DNA of 53,163 nt from Luteimonas sp. (GTDB lineage: Bacteria; Pseudomonadota; Gammaproteobacteria; Xanthomonadales; Xanthomonadaceae): the NCBI GenBank assembly GCA_024707405.1, contig JANPZU010000006.1, positions 1-53,163 of the forward strand, given 5' to 3'. The notes under the pieces were generated by a model. That model was given only the letters and a program-made list of their open reading frames with translations. It had not been told where the DNA came from and did not search any database. Made by a program: the position numbers and the translations under genes. Of this stretch, positions 1 through 8,524 are shown piece by piece; the stretch's first letter is position 1, and every line of letters starts with the position of its first letter.

Positions 1-57
1 ATCTGCTGCGGTGAGCGAAGGCGAGTGGGCCTCGGCATGCGCCATGGCTGGACGAGG

Positions 58-88
58 AAAACGAACCGCGTGCATCGCGCGCGGTTCG
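58..88 (-). terminator. Rho-independent terminator of the lacI-type gene
   Basis: Read on the minus strand, a perfect 9-bp stem (positions 80-88 pairing with 62-70, loop 71-79) is followed at once by TTTTCC. It starts a few bases after the stop codon of the LacI-type regulator at 94, so it most likely ends that transcript. Confidence 0.75.
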
Positions 89-93
89 CTGGA

Positions 94-1155
94 TCAGCGG
101 CGCTTGGGCGGGGACGACACCGAATCGCGTTCGACCAGCCGATGAGGCACCACTTGGTCGACCAGCACGCGCGTGCTGGCGTCCTTGCGGCGGATGCTGC
201 GCAGGAGCACTTCGATGGCGGCATTGGCCATCGACGCGATCGGTTGGTGGATCGTGGTCACTTCCGGCCAGACCATGGTCGATGCGGAGGTGTCGTCGAA
301 GCCCACCACGGAGAGATCGCGCGGCACGTCGAGCCCGCGCCGGTGCGCGACCGAAATCGCGGCGGCGGCCATGTCGTCGTTGCTGGCGAAGATCGCGCTC
401 GGCGGCTTGCGGTTGGAGAGGATCTTCTCGGCCGCCTTCAATCCGGAGCGGTAGGTGTAGTCGCCCTGCTGCACCAGCGCGGCGTCGGTCTCGAGGCCGG
501 CCTCATGCAATGCGGCGAGGAAGCCATCGTAGCGACGTGCGCTTCCGCTCAGGTCGGGGCGGCCGCGGATGAAGCCGATGCGATGGTGGCCTTGTTCGAT
601 CAGGTGTTCTGTCAGTTCCTTGCCGGCGCGGAAGTCGTCGATCCGCACACAGGAAATGTCGTTGCTGAAACGCCCCGATGCGATGGCCACGACCGGGATG
701 CCGGCGCGGACGAATTCGTTCACCGCCGTGCGCGATTCGCACAGCGGCGGCGGCAGGATCACGCCGTCGACCTTGCGCGAAAGCGCACGCGCGGCCTTGC
801 GTTCGGCCTCGACGGAGAGGTCGTCCCAGTAGTCGATCACCAGCTGGATCGCAGTGCGCGAAGCGACGCGCAGCAGGCCGACCAGCAATTCGCGCAGGTA
901 GGCACCGCTCGGATCGGTGTAGATCAACGCGATGCGGGTGTGCTGAGCGGCCGCGAGCGAGCTGGCGGCCAGGTTCGGCGTGTAGTCGAGTTGCCGGATC
1001 GCACGCATGACGCGTTCGCGGGTGTCGTCGCGCACCTTGCCCTGCGCGTTGACGACGCGCGAGACCGTCATCGGCGAAACCTTCGCGAGCGCGGCGACTT
1101 CGGCGATGGTGACCGCATGGCCCTTTCGACGCACGGATTTCCTGGGTTTTTCCAC
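94..1155 (-). CDS. LacI-family transcriptional repressor of the xylan cluster
   Basis: LacI/GalR-type repressor of about 353 residues. An N-terminal helix-turn-helix lies at about residues 16-36 (TIAEVAALAKVSPMTVSRVV), followed by the hinge and a periplasmic-binding-protein-like sugar-sensing domain (for example FASNDDMAAAA and SVVGFDD near the C-terminus). I chose the GTG at 1155 because AGGGA sits 8-9 nt upstream and the HTH then starts near residue 15. An ATG at 1194 (366 aa) is the alternative but has a poor ribosome site. It is divergent from the GH67 gene. In Xanthomonas campestris a LacI-type XylR represses xylan genes through a TGGTAGCGCTAACA-like box, and near-identical dyads occur here at 9717 and 9871. 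That this protein binds them is inferred from neighbourhood and family. The effector is probably a xylo-oligosaccharide or a glucuronate derivative. Confidence 0.85.
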   Translation of the reverse strand: MEKPRKSVRRKGHAVTIAEVAALAKVSPMTVSRVVNAQGKVRDDTRERVMRAIRQLDYTPNLAASSLAAAQHTRIALIYTDPSGAYLRELLVGLLRVASRTAIQLVIDYWDDLSVEAERKAARALSRKVDGVILPPPLCESRTAVNEFVRAGIPVVAIASGRFSNDISCVRIDDFRAGKELTEHLIEQGHHRIGFIRGRPDLSGSARRYDGFLAALHEAGLETDAALVQQGDYTYRSGLKAAEKILSNRKPPSAIFASNDDMAAAAISVAHRRGLDVPRDLSVVGFDDTSASTMVWPEVTTIHQPIASMANAAIEVLLRSIRRKDASTRVLVDQVVPHRLVERDSVSSPPKRR

Positions 1156-1256
1156 GAAACGATTCCCTTGGCGGCTTGCCGTGGGGATCACCATCGTCGG
1201 CGACCCCGGCCTTGCCCGTCGAGGCCGATCCCCGGCCCTGCGAGAGGAGATCGGGA

Positions 1257-3506
1257 ATGGTAACGGCAGCGATGGCGGCGGATGAGAGGGTACGCCAGAA
1301 GCCGGCGCGGTTGGGCGTCGATGCAACGGGGCTTCGCCCACGACCGTCAAGATGGCCGTGGATCGCCTTGCTGTCGGCGGTGGCGTGGATGGGGTTGGGT
1401 GCATCCGCACAGGCCGAGGATGGCTACGCGTTGTGGCTGCGTTACCAGCCCTTGTCGACGGAAGTGGGAGTGGGACAAACCGCCTCGGCGACGCAACTGG
1501 TCGTGCCTGTGGAAACGCCGGTGCTGGCGTCTGCACGCGACGAACTGCTGCGGGGGTTGTCCGGATTGCTGGGTGTCGTGCCGACGCTGTCCGATGACGT
1601 CACGCAGGCAGGTGCCATCGTCATCGGCACGCCGGCTTCGTCGGCGCTGGTGCGCGGGTTCGGCATCGATACGGCCGGGCTGGGCAGCGAGGGCTATGCG
1701 ATCCGCAACGTCGTGGTCGACGGTCATCCGGTGGTTGCGATCGTGGGTGATGCCGATGCCGGTGTGCTCTATGGCGCCTTCCATTTCCTGAGGTTGTTGC
1801 AAACGCAGCAACCGATCGATGCGCTCGACATCCGCGAAGTGCCCAAGGTGTCGCTGCGCGTGCTCAACCACTGGGATGACCTGAACCGCTATGTCGAGCG
1901 CGGCTATGCCGGACAGTCGATATGGGACTGGCATCGCCTGCCGGGCTGGCTCGACCCGCGCTACACCGATTACGCGCGCGCCAATGCGTCCATCGGCATC
2001 AACGGCGCGGTACTCAACAACGTCAATGCGAATGCGCAGATCCTCACGCCGATGTACCTGGAGAAGGTGGCGGCGCTGGCGGGCGTATTGCGGCCATGGG
2101 GCATGCGCGTCTACCTGAGTGCGCGCTTCAGCGCGCCGATGGAGATCGACGGTCTCGAGACCGCCGACCCACTCGATCCGCGCGTGCAGCAGTGGTGGCG
2201 CGACAAGACGGCCGAGATCTACGCGTCGATCCCAGACTTCGGCGGCTTCTTGGTCAAGGCGAATTCGGAAGGCCAGCCCGGCCCGCAGGATTACGGCCGC
2301 TCGCATGCCGAGGGCGCGAACATGCTAGCCGATGCCCTTGCGCCGCACGACGGCGTGGTGATGTGGCGCGCCTTCGTGTACTCCGACGAGGAACCGGACG
2401 ACCGCCACAAGCAGGCGTACAACGAATTCGTCCCGCTCGACGGTCGCTTCCGCGACAACGTGCTGGTGCAGGTGAAGAACGGCGCCATCGACTTCCAGCC
2501 GCGCGAGCCGTTCCATCCGCTGTTCGGCGCGATGCCCGCCACGCCGCTGGTGATGGAATTCCAGATCACCAAGGAGTACCTCGGGTTCTCGACGCACCTG
2601 GCCTACCTCGGGCCGCTTTACGAGGAGGTGCTGCGTGCCGATACGCATGCGGTGGGCGCGGGCTCGACGGTGGCGAAGGTGGTCGACGGATCGCTGCATG
2701 GCCATGCACTGAGCGGCATCGCAGGGGTCGCCAACATCGGCAGCGACCGAAACTGGAGCGGCTCGCACTTCGACCAGGCCAACTGGTTTGCCTACGGACG
2801 ATTGGCATGGGATCCCGAGGCCGCTTCGCGTGACATTGCCGAAGACTGGGTGCGGATGACGTTCTCCAACGATCCTGCGTTCGTCGAGCCCGTGGTCGGG
2901 ATGATGATGGCCTCGCGCGAGGCAGTGGTGGATTACACCGGCGCGCTCGGCTTGCACCACCTGATGGGACGCGGCCATCACTACGGCCCCGGGCCGTGGG
3001 TCGAAGGCGGCCCGCGCGCGGACTGGACGTCGGTGTATTACCACCGGGCCACGCGCGAGGGAATCGGTTTCGACCGCACCACGCGCGGCAGCGATGCGGT
3101 GTCGCAGTACGTGCCATCGGTGGCCGCGATGTTCGAGGATGTCGAGCGCGTCCCGGAACATTTCCTGCTCTGGTTCCACCATGTGCCGTGGACGCATCGC
3201 GTGTCGTCCGGACGGACGGTGTGGGACGAGCTGGTGCATCGCTATGATCGTGGCGTGGGGACGGTGGTCGGCATGCAAGCGACATGGGACACGCTGGCGC
3301 CGCATGTCGATGCCGAGCGCCACCGCCAGGTCGCGGCCTTCCTCGCCATCCAGCAGCAGGAGGCAGAATGGTGGCGCGATGCCAGCATCGCCTATTTCCA
3401 GTCCATTTCGGGCCTGCCGTTACCGGCGGGCCATGTGTCGCCCGTGCGCACGCTGGAGTACTACCGGTCGCTTGAATTCCCGCATGCGCCCGGGGACACG
3501 CAATGA
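1257..3506 (+). CDS. aguA: Xylan alpha-1,2-glucuronidase, GH67
   Basis: GH67 enzyme of 749 residues that removes (4-O-methyl)-glucuronic acid from the non-reducing end of glucuronoxylan oligosaccharides. The proposed catalytic residues are all present: acid Glu338 in NSEGQPGP, and the water-activating pair Asp412 in IDFQPREP and Glu440 in TKEYLG. Their 28-residue separation equals that of the D365/E393 pair in the Cellvibrio enzyme. The start at 1257 has GAGAGGAGA just upstream. The product then has a long basic N-terminus and a hydrophobic stretch (residues 33-50) ending in ASAQA, so it is probably exported to the periplasm. In-frame upstream codons back to 1176 have no better ribosome site. 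The stop overlaps the ATG of the esterase gene, so the two are translationally coupled. Confidence 0.93.
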   Translation: MVTAAMAADERVRQKPARLGVDATGLRPRPSRWPWIALLSAVAWMGLGASAQAEDGYALWLRYQPLSTEVGVGQTASATQLVVPVETPVLASARDELLRGLSGLLGVVPTLSDDVTQAGAIVIGTPASSALVRGFGIDTAGLGSEGYAIRNVVVDGHPVVAIVGDADAGVLYGAFHFLRLLQTQQPIDALDIREVPKVSLRVLNHWDDLNRYVERGYAGQSIWDWHRLPGWLDPRYTDYARANASIGINGAVLNNVNANAQILTPMYLEKVAALAGVLRPWGMRVYLSARFSAPMEIDGLETADPLDPRVQQWWRDKTAEIYASIPDFGGFLVKANSEGQPGPQDYGRSHAEGANMLADALAPHDGVVMWRAFVYSDEEPDDRHKQAYNEFVPLDGRFRDNVLVQVKNGAIDFQPREPFHPLFGAMPATPLVMEFQITKEYLGFSTHLAYLGPLYEEVLRADTHAVGAGSTVAKVVDGSLHGHALSGIAGVANIGSDRNWSGSHFDQANWFAYGRLAWDPEAASRDIAEDWVRMTFSNDPAFVEPVVGMMMASREAVVDYTGALGLHHLMGRGHHYGPGPWVEGGPRADWTSVYYHRATREGIGFDRTTRGSDAVSQYVPSVAAMFEDVERVPEHFLLWFHHVPWTHRVSSGRTVWDELVHRYDRGVGTVVGMQATWDTLAPHVDAERHRQVAAFLAIQQQEAEWWRDASIAYFQSISGLPLPAGHVSPVRTLEYYRSLEFPHAPGDTQ

Positions 3507-5497
3507 CAGGCTTCGCGGCAATGCCTGCGAAGCAGGCATGGGCATGGTGCATTGCCTTCGCGTTGTCTCTGCCAGTGATGGCAGTGCAGGCTTCGGAAGA
3601 TGCGTCGCCCTTGCTGCACCCGCTGTTCCAGGATCGCATGGTGTTGCAGCGCGACCAGCCGATCCGCATCTGGGGGCGTGCGGCAGCGGGTGAGCAGGTG
3701 CGCGTCGAACTGATGGGCGTGCATGCGAGTGGGCAGGCCGATGGCGATGGGCGCTGGGAGGTGCTGTTGCCGAGCCGTGGCGCGGGCGGGCCGCACGTGT
3801 TGCGCGTGGAATCCGCTGGCCGCGTGCAGCAGGTCGAGGACGTGCTGGTCGGCGATGTCTGGCTGTGCGCCGGACAGTCGAACATGGAACTGCCGGTGTG
3901 GCGGACGCTCGATTCGCGTGCCGAGATCGCCGCGGCAGGCAACGATCGCATTCGCCTGCTGACGGTGCCGCAGGTGGCGAGCGCAGTGCCTCTCGACGCA
4001 TTCGCCGAACCGGTGGAATGGCGCGCGGTGTCGCCGGATTCCGTGCGCGATTTTTCCGCGGCCTGTTACTACTTCGCGCGCGAATTGCAGAAGACGGTCG
4101 ACGTGCCGATGGGTCTGGTATCGGCGGCATGGGGTGGATCGCGCATCCAGGCCTGGATGAGTGCGGATGCGATGCGTGCAATCGGCGGCGAAGACGAAGC
4201 GCTCGGCGTGCTTGCCTTGTACTCGCAAGATCCGGTCGCCGCGGCTGCGCGCTGGGGCACGGCCTGGGCGCGCTGGTGGAACGCAAGGCCGCATGCGGTT
4301 GCAGGTGACGAACCCTGGCAACCGGGACATGTCGCCGATGCGACACGCGGCTGGCGTGATGCGCCTCGCCAACTGGGCGCATGGGAACGCTGGGACGTGC
4401 CGGAGCTGGCCGCCTACGACGGCATGGTCTGGTACCGCACCACCATCGAGCTGGGCGCAGGGCAGGTCGCGCACGATGCCGTGCTCGAACTGGGCCCTGC
4501 CGACGAAATGGATGTCACCTGGGTCAACGGCATTGCCGTCGGCAGCACGTACGGTGCCGGCGATGCGCGTGAGTACCGCTTGCCACAAGGTCTGTTGGTC
4601 GAGGGCGAGAACGTCGTGGTCGTCAACGTGCTCGATACCTGGCGCGAAGGTGGCCTGTCCGGGCCTGCCGATGCGCATGCCATCCGCTTCGCCGACGGCA
4701 CGCGCATGCCGCTTGACGCCGGATGGCGCTTCCGCGTGGCGGCGAACGAACCATCGCCGCCGCGTGCGCCGTGGCAAAGCGCGGCGGGATTGACCACATT
4801 GCACAACGGCATGATCGCACCGCTGGGTGGCTACGCACTGCGCGGCGCGCTCTGGTACCAGGGTGAATCGAACACGTTCGAGGCTGATCGCTATGCGGCC
4901 TTGTTGCGTGCACTGCGTGCCGACTGGCGCGAACGCTTCGATCCGGTGCTGGCCTTCATCGTCGTGCAGCTGGCGGATTTCGGCATGCCGGCGTCGCAGC
5001 CTGTGGAGAGTGGCTGGGCTGCGTTGCGCGAAGCGCAGCGACAAGTGGCGATGGATGACGATGCGAGTGCATTGACCGTGGCCATCGACATCGGTGATCG
5101 CTACGACATCCATCCGCCGAACAAGCAGGAACTCGCTCGACGCCTTGCACGTGCAGCACGCCATGTCGCCTACGGCGGGCACGAATCGCCTTCCGGGCCG
5201 GTGCCGGTGTCGGCCGCGCGTGAGGGCGATGCGGTCATCGTTCGCTTCGGCGGCGTGGGCGGACACCTGCGGGCACTGGGTGGACAGGCGCCGATCGGAT
5301 TCGAGCTGTGCGCGGCAGATGCCGGCAGTTGCCGCTACGCGACGGCGGAGATCCGTGGTCACGATGTGCTGCTTCGTGCGCCTGTCGTGAATGCGGTGCG
5401 CGTGCGCCATGGGTGGGCGGATGGCCCGGTCGTGACCTTGTTCGATGAAACCGGCTTGCCGGCCGGGCCGTTCGAGCTGCCGATCCCTTTGCGATGA
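3503..5497 (+). CDS. SGNH sialate O-acetylesterase / acetyl-xylan esterase-like
   Basis: Exported 664-residue esterase of the sialate-O-acetylesterase (SASA, DUF303) family. The N-terminus is a signal peptide (KQAWAWCIAFALSLPVMA). The nucleophile motif GQSNM has Ser126, the oxyanion-hole block is LWYQGESN, and the C-terminal Asp-x-His is D535-I-H537. Between the first and second catalytic blocks lies a jelly-roll insertion of the GH2 sugar-binding type (about residues 275-400). It overlaps aguA by ATGA and the next GH43 gene by ATGA, so all three are one operon. In this setting the likely job is removal of acetyl groups from xylan oligomers, as described for Xanthomonas esterases of this family. 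True sialic acid esterase activity is less likely because no sialic acid gene is near. Confidence 0.88.
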   Translation: MTGFAAMPAKQAWAWCIAFALSLPVMAVQASEDASPLLHPLFQDRMVLQRDQPIRIWGRAAAGEQVRVELMGVHASGQADGDGRWEVLLPSRGAGGPHVLRVESAGRVQQVEDVLVGDVWLCAGQSNMELPVWRTLDSRAEIAAAGNDRIRLLTVPQVASAVPLDAFAEPVEWRAVSPDSVRDFSAACYYFARELQKTVDVPMGLVSAAWGGSRIQAWMSADAMRAIGGEDEALGVLALYSQDPVAAAARWGTAWARWWNARPHAVAGDEPWQPGHVADATRGWRDAPRQLGAWERWDVPELAAYDGMVWYRTTIELGAGQVAHDAVLELGPADEMDVTWVNGIAVGSTYGAGDAREYRLPQGLLVEGENVVVVNVLDTWREGGLSGPADAHAIRFADGTRMPLDAGWRFRVAANEPSPPRAPWQSAAGLTTLHNGMIAPLGGYALRGALWYQGESNTFEADRYAALLRALRADWRERFDPVLAFIVVQLADFGMPASQPVESGWAALREAQRQVAMDDDASALTVAIDIGDRYDIHPPNKQELARRLARAARHVAYGGHESPSGPVPVSAAREGDAVIVRFGGVGGHLRALGGQAPIGFELCAADAGSCRYATAEIRGHDVLLRAPVVNAVRVRHGWADGPVVTLFDETGLPAGPFELPIPLR

Positions 5498-5595
5498 ATG
5501 CGAGCCTGCCATCCGGAACGTGGTGGCAGGCAAGGCTGCCGATGGTGCGCTTGCACGATCGTGCATGGGGAATGTGTGTCACGGGAGGAGGGGGC

Positions 5596-7332
5596 ATGAT
5601 CGGATGTGCAAGCGCGTTGTCGCGGCTGGCCTTGGCGGCATTGCTGTCGACGGTGATGTCCGCTTGCGGTGGAGCGAAGGTGGTCGACCCGGACACGTCA
5701 CCACAGGTGTTGTTCGACTGGTTCGAGTACAGCGGACGCGATGCCGCGTTCGAGGGCGACCTGCCGCCCGGCCACTACCGCAATCCGGTGCTGGCCGGTT
5801 TCCATCCCGACCCCAGCGTGGTGCGCGTCGGCGACCGCTACTACCTGGTGAACTCCACGTTCGCGTATTTCCCGGGGATCGCGGTGTTCGAAAGCACCGA
5901 TCTCGTGCACTGGACGCAGGTCGGCAACGTCATCGACCGTCCTTCTCAACTCGATTTCGACGGACTCGACGTCTCCGAGGGCATCTTCGCGCCGACCATC
6001 GAGCATCGCGACGGCACGTTCTACGTCGCCACCACCGCGGTGCAGGCCGGCGGCAATTTCATCGCGACGGCGACCGATCCCGCCGGGCCGTGGTCGGATC
6101 CGCACTGGCTGCCTTCGGTTGGCGGCATCGATCCGTCGCTGTTCTGCGACGACGATGGCAGCGCCTACCTGTTGCACAACGATGTGCCGGAAGGCGAGCC
6201 GCGCTACGACGGCCATCGGGCGATATGGATGCAGCAGATCGACCTCGAGCGGATGCAGATGGTCGGGCCGCACCGTGTCGTGCTCGACGGTGGCGCCAAT
6301 CCGGCAAGCAATCCGATCTGGATCGAAGGCCCGCACCTGTACAAGCGTGATGGCTGGTACTACCTGTCCGCGGCCGAAGGCGGCACCGGGCCGCAGCATT
6401 CGCAGGTCGTGCTGCGCAGCCGCGAGATCTGGGGGCCGTACGCGCCGTATGTGCGCAACCCGATCCTCACCCAGCGCGACCAGCCTGCCGACCGCGACCT
6501 GCCGATCACCAACACCGGCCATGCCGATCTCGTTGAAGGCCCTGACGGCACGTGGTGGGCGGTGTTCCTGGCGAGCCGCAACTACGACCGCATCCACTAC
6601 AACACCGGCCGCGAGACATTCCTGTTGCCGGTCGAGTGGCACGATGGCTGGCCGGTGATCCTCGATGCGGGCAAGGCGCTGCCGTACACGTTGCCGGGGC
6701 CGTCATGGATGCAGCGCGGCACGATGCAATCGCCGCTGACGGGCAACGCCAGGTGGCGCGACGAGTTCGATGGCGACACCCTCGATCTGGGTTGGCTGCG
6801 CGTGCGCATCCCGAAGGCCGAGTGGGCGAGCCTGCGCACGCACCCGGGCAAGCTGGCGATCACGCCATTGGCCGAAGGGCTGGACACGCGCGGCAATCCC
6901 GCCTTCCTCGCGCGCCGGCAGCGCCACATCGCTTTCGACGCGAGCACCTTGCTTGCGATTCCAGACGCAGGCATCGCGGCCGGCATCGCTGCGTTCCAGA
7001 ACCAGTCGCACTGGTATTTCCTCGGCGTGCGCCGCACCGAGGATGGGGTGGAGGTGTTCGTCGAACAGCGCGTCGGCGAAGCGCCGACCATCGTGCTGGC
7101 ATCGCACGTCATCGCAGCGGGCGACGACATACGCCTCGCGATCTCGGCCGATGGCGGGCGTTATGCATTCGGGCACGCCGTCGGCGACGGCGATGTCGAG
7201 TGGTTGTTGCGCGATGCCGAAGGCACCGTGCTCAGCACCGAGCGGGCAGGTGGCTTCGTCGGCGCGATGCTCGGGCCCTATGCGCGCGATGAGCGCGTCA
7301 GTCCCCCGCGTAGGCCAGTCCCTTCGCCCTGA
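5596..7332 (+). CDS. GH43 beta-xylosidase/alpha-L-arabinofuranosidase, lipoprotein
   Basis: GH43 glycosidase of about 578 residues with a C-terminal beta-sandwich domain, as in the GH43_12-like arabinofuranosidase/xylosidase group. The three GH43 carboxylates are present: Asp72 (HPDPSVV, base), Asp179 (GGIDPSLF, pKa modulator) and Glu244 (WIEGPHLY, acid). I chose the ATG at 5596 because GGGAGGAGGGGG precedes it and the product then starts with a lipoprotein signal ending in MSACGG. A start at 5494 overlapping the esterase stop is possible but adds 34 residues before the signal. The last residues (VSPPRRPVPSP) run 35 bp into the convergent lactonase gene and probably lie outside the fold. Substrate choice between xylose and arabinose cannot be read from the sequence. 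Confidence 0.88.
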   Translation: MIGCASALSRLALAALLSTVMSACGGAKVVDPDTSPQVLFDWFEYSGRDAAFEGDLPPGHYRNPVLAGFHPDPSVVRVGDRYYLVNSTFAYFPGIAVFESTDLVHWTQVGNVIDRPSQLDFDGLDVSEGIFAPTIEHRDGTFYVATTAVQAGGNFIATATDPAGPWSDPHWLPSVGGIDPSLFCDDDGSAYLLHNDVPEGEPRYDGHRAIWMQQIDLERMQMVGPHRVVLDGGANPASNPIWIEGPHLYKRDGWYYLSAAEGGTGPQHSQVVLRSREIWGPYAPYVRNPILTQRDQPADRDLPITNTGHADLVEGPDGTWWAVFLASRNYDRIHYNTGRETFLLPVEWHDGWPVILDAGKALPYTLPGPSWMQRGTMQSPLTGNARWRDEFDGDTLDLGWLRVRIPKAEWASLRTHPGKLAITPLAEGLDTRGNPAFLARRQRHIAFDASTLLAIPDAGIAAGIAAFQNQSHWYFLGVRRTEDGVEVFVEQRVGEAPTIVLASHVIAAGDDIRLAISADGGRYAFGHAVGDGDVEWLLRDAEGTVLSTERAGGFVGAMLGPYARDERVSPPRRPVPSP

Positions 7333-8377
7333 CCGGGACGCGCGCCAGGAAGTTGTGCGAAGTCATGTACAGCACATGCCCGTCGCCGCCGAAGGCGACG
7401 TTGGCGATCGCGGTGCCGGTCTCGATGCGACCAAGCCGCGTGCCATCTGCCGCGAACACCAGCACGCCGCCCGGGCCGGTGGCGAACAGCGTGCCATCCG
7501 CTGCCACGGCGAGCCCATCGGGCAGTCCTGGGTTGTCGTCGCCGACGATGTCGGAGACATCGGCGAACACGCGCTGGGATTCGACGTTGCCCGCGGCATC
7601 GAGCGTGTAGGCCATCCAGATCGGACGGGCGGGATCGGAGTTGGCCACGTACAACGTGCGTTCGTCCGGCGAGAGCGCGATGCCGTTGGGATAGCTCAAC
7701 CCGTCGTCGAGCAGGTGCACGTTGCCATCGGCATCGAGCCGGTAGACGCCGTTGAACGGCAGTTCCTTCGCCGGTGAATCGTTGCCGTCCTTGAGCCCGT
7801 AGGGCGGGTCGGTGAAGAACACCGTGCCGTCGCTGCGGCGCACGAGGTCGTTGGGGCTGTTGAAGCGCTTGCCGTCGAAACGCGCGGCAAGCGTTGTTTT
7901 TGTCTTGGTGGCAGGATCGAGACGTGCGACCAGGCGGCTGCCGGAGTCAGCCAGCAGCACGCTGCCGCCGGGTTCGGCGAACAAGCCGTTGGCGCCGGCC
8001 TCGCGCAAGGTGCCGTCGTCCGGGCCGTCGTAACCCGAAGGTTGCAGGAAGACGGACAGCCCATCCGCGTCCGACCAGAGATACATCGTGTTCTGCGGCA
8101 CGTCGGTGAACAGCAGGTACTCGCCGTCGCGCACCCAGGCCGGGCCTTCCGACCAGGTGAAGGCTTGTTCGGCGGGATCGGTCAGCCGTTCGATGCGTGC
8201 GTCGCTGGCAACCACGTCCTCGAATGCGGGGGCGAATGCAGTGAGCTGGCCGATGGTCACGGTCTCCGGGCCTCCCGAGGTGTCCGCGGCCTGGTCATCC
8301 GGTGCGGTCTGTGCGTTGCACGCGGCAAGCAACGTGGCGAGCGGAATCGCGAACAGTGGATGGGCGAAACGTGGCAT
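7298..8377 (-). CDS. SMP-30/gluconolactonase-type lactonase, lipoprotein
   Basis: Beta-propeller protein of 359 residues of the SMP-30/gluconolactonase/LRE family. It has a lipoprotein signal with lipobox LLAAC, so it acts in the periplasm or at a membrane. Metal-site elements are visible: Glu in SEGPAW, Asn in NSPNDLV, Asn in YPNGIAL and Asp in LPDGLAV. The start at 8377 has GAGGAGG upstream. Family members open aldonolactones such as gluconolactone, xylonolactone or glucuronolactone. Next to a GH10 xylanase the natural guess is a xylono- or glucuronolactone, but no xylose dehydrogenase lies in the cluster. Its 3' end overlaps the convergent GH43 gene by 35 bp. Confidence 0.85.
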   Translation of the reverse strand: MPRFAHPLFAIPLATLLAACNAQTAPDDQAADTSGGPETVTIGQLTAFAPAFEDVVASDARIERLTDPAEQAFTWSEGPAWVRDGEYLLFTDVPQNTMYLWSDADGLSVFLQPSGYDGPDDGTLREAGANGLFAEPGGSVLLADSGSRLVARLDPATKTKTTLAARFDGKRFNSPNDLVRRSDGTVFFTDPPYGLKDGNDSPAKELPFNGVYRLDADGNVHLLDDGLSYPNGIALSPDERTLYVANSDPARPIWMAYTLDAAGNVESQRVFADVSDIVGDDNPGLPDGLAVAADGTLFATGPGGVLVFAADGTRLGRIETGTAIANVAFGGDGHVLYMTSHNFLARVPVRAKGLAYAGD

Positions 8378-8524
8378 GCGGCCTCCTCGGTTGCATGGTG
8401 TCCGGCGCGAGTGCGTGGGCCATTGATGGTAAGCGCATCGGCGATGTGTTGCGAACGCTCGATCGAACGTCGTCGGCGCGTCGCGACAGGCGCATCGCCT
8501 TGCAATCGCGATGCTTTGCCGGGC

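Noticed and set aside
1156..1256. LacI-type operator between the regulator and aguA
   Set aside because: I looked for a TGGTAGCGCTACCA-like palindrome and found none in this interval or just inside either gene.
25..1263. Long plus-strand open frame antisense to the LacI-type gene
   Set aside because: Its product has no domain and mirrors the third-position GC bias of the true gene; the minus strand has a complete LacI protein.
1257..3506. Suspected loss of a catalytic Asp in the GH67 enzyme (Asn at residue 389)
   Set aside because: I first placed the catalytic pair around AYNEFVPLDG. The spacing from the acid Glu338 shows the pair is Asp412 and Glu440 (28 apart, as in known enzymes), so nothing is missing.
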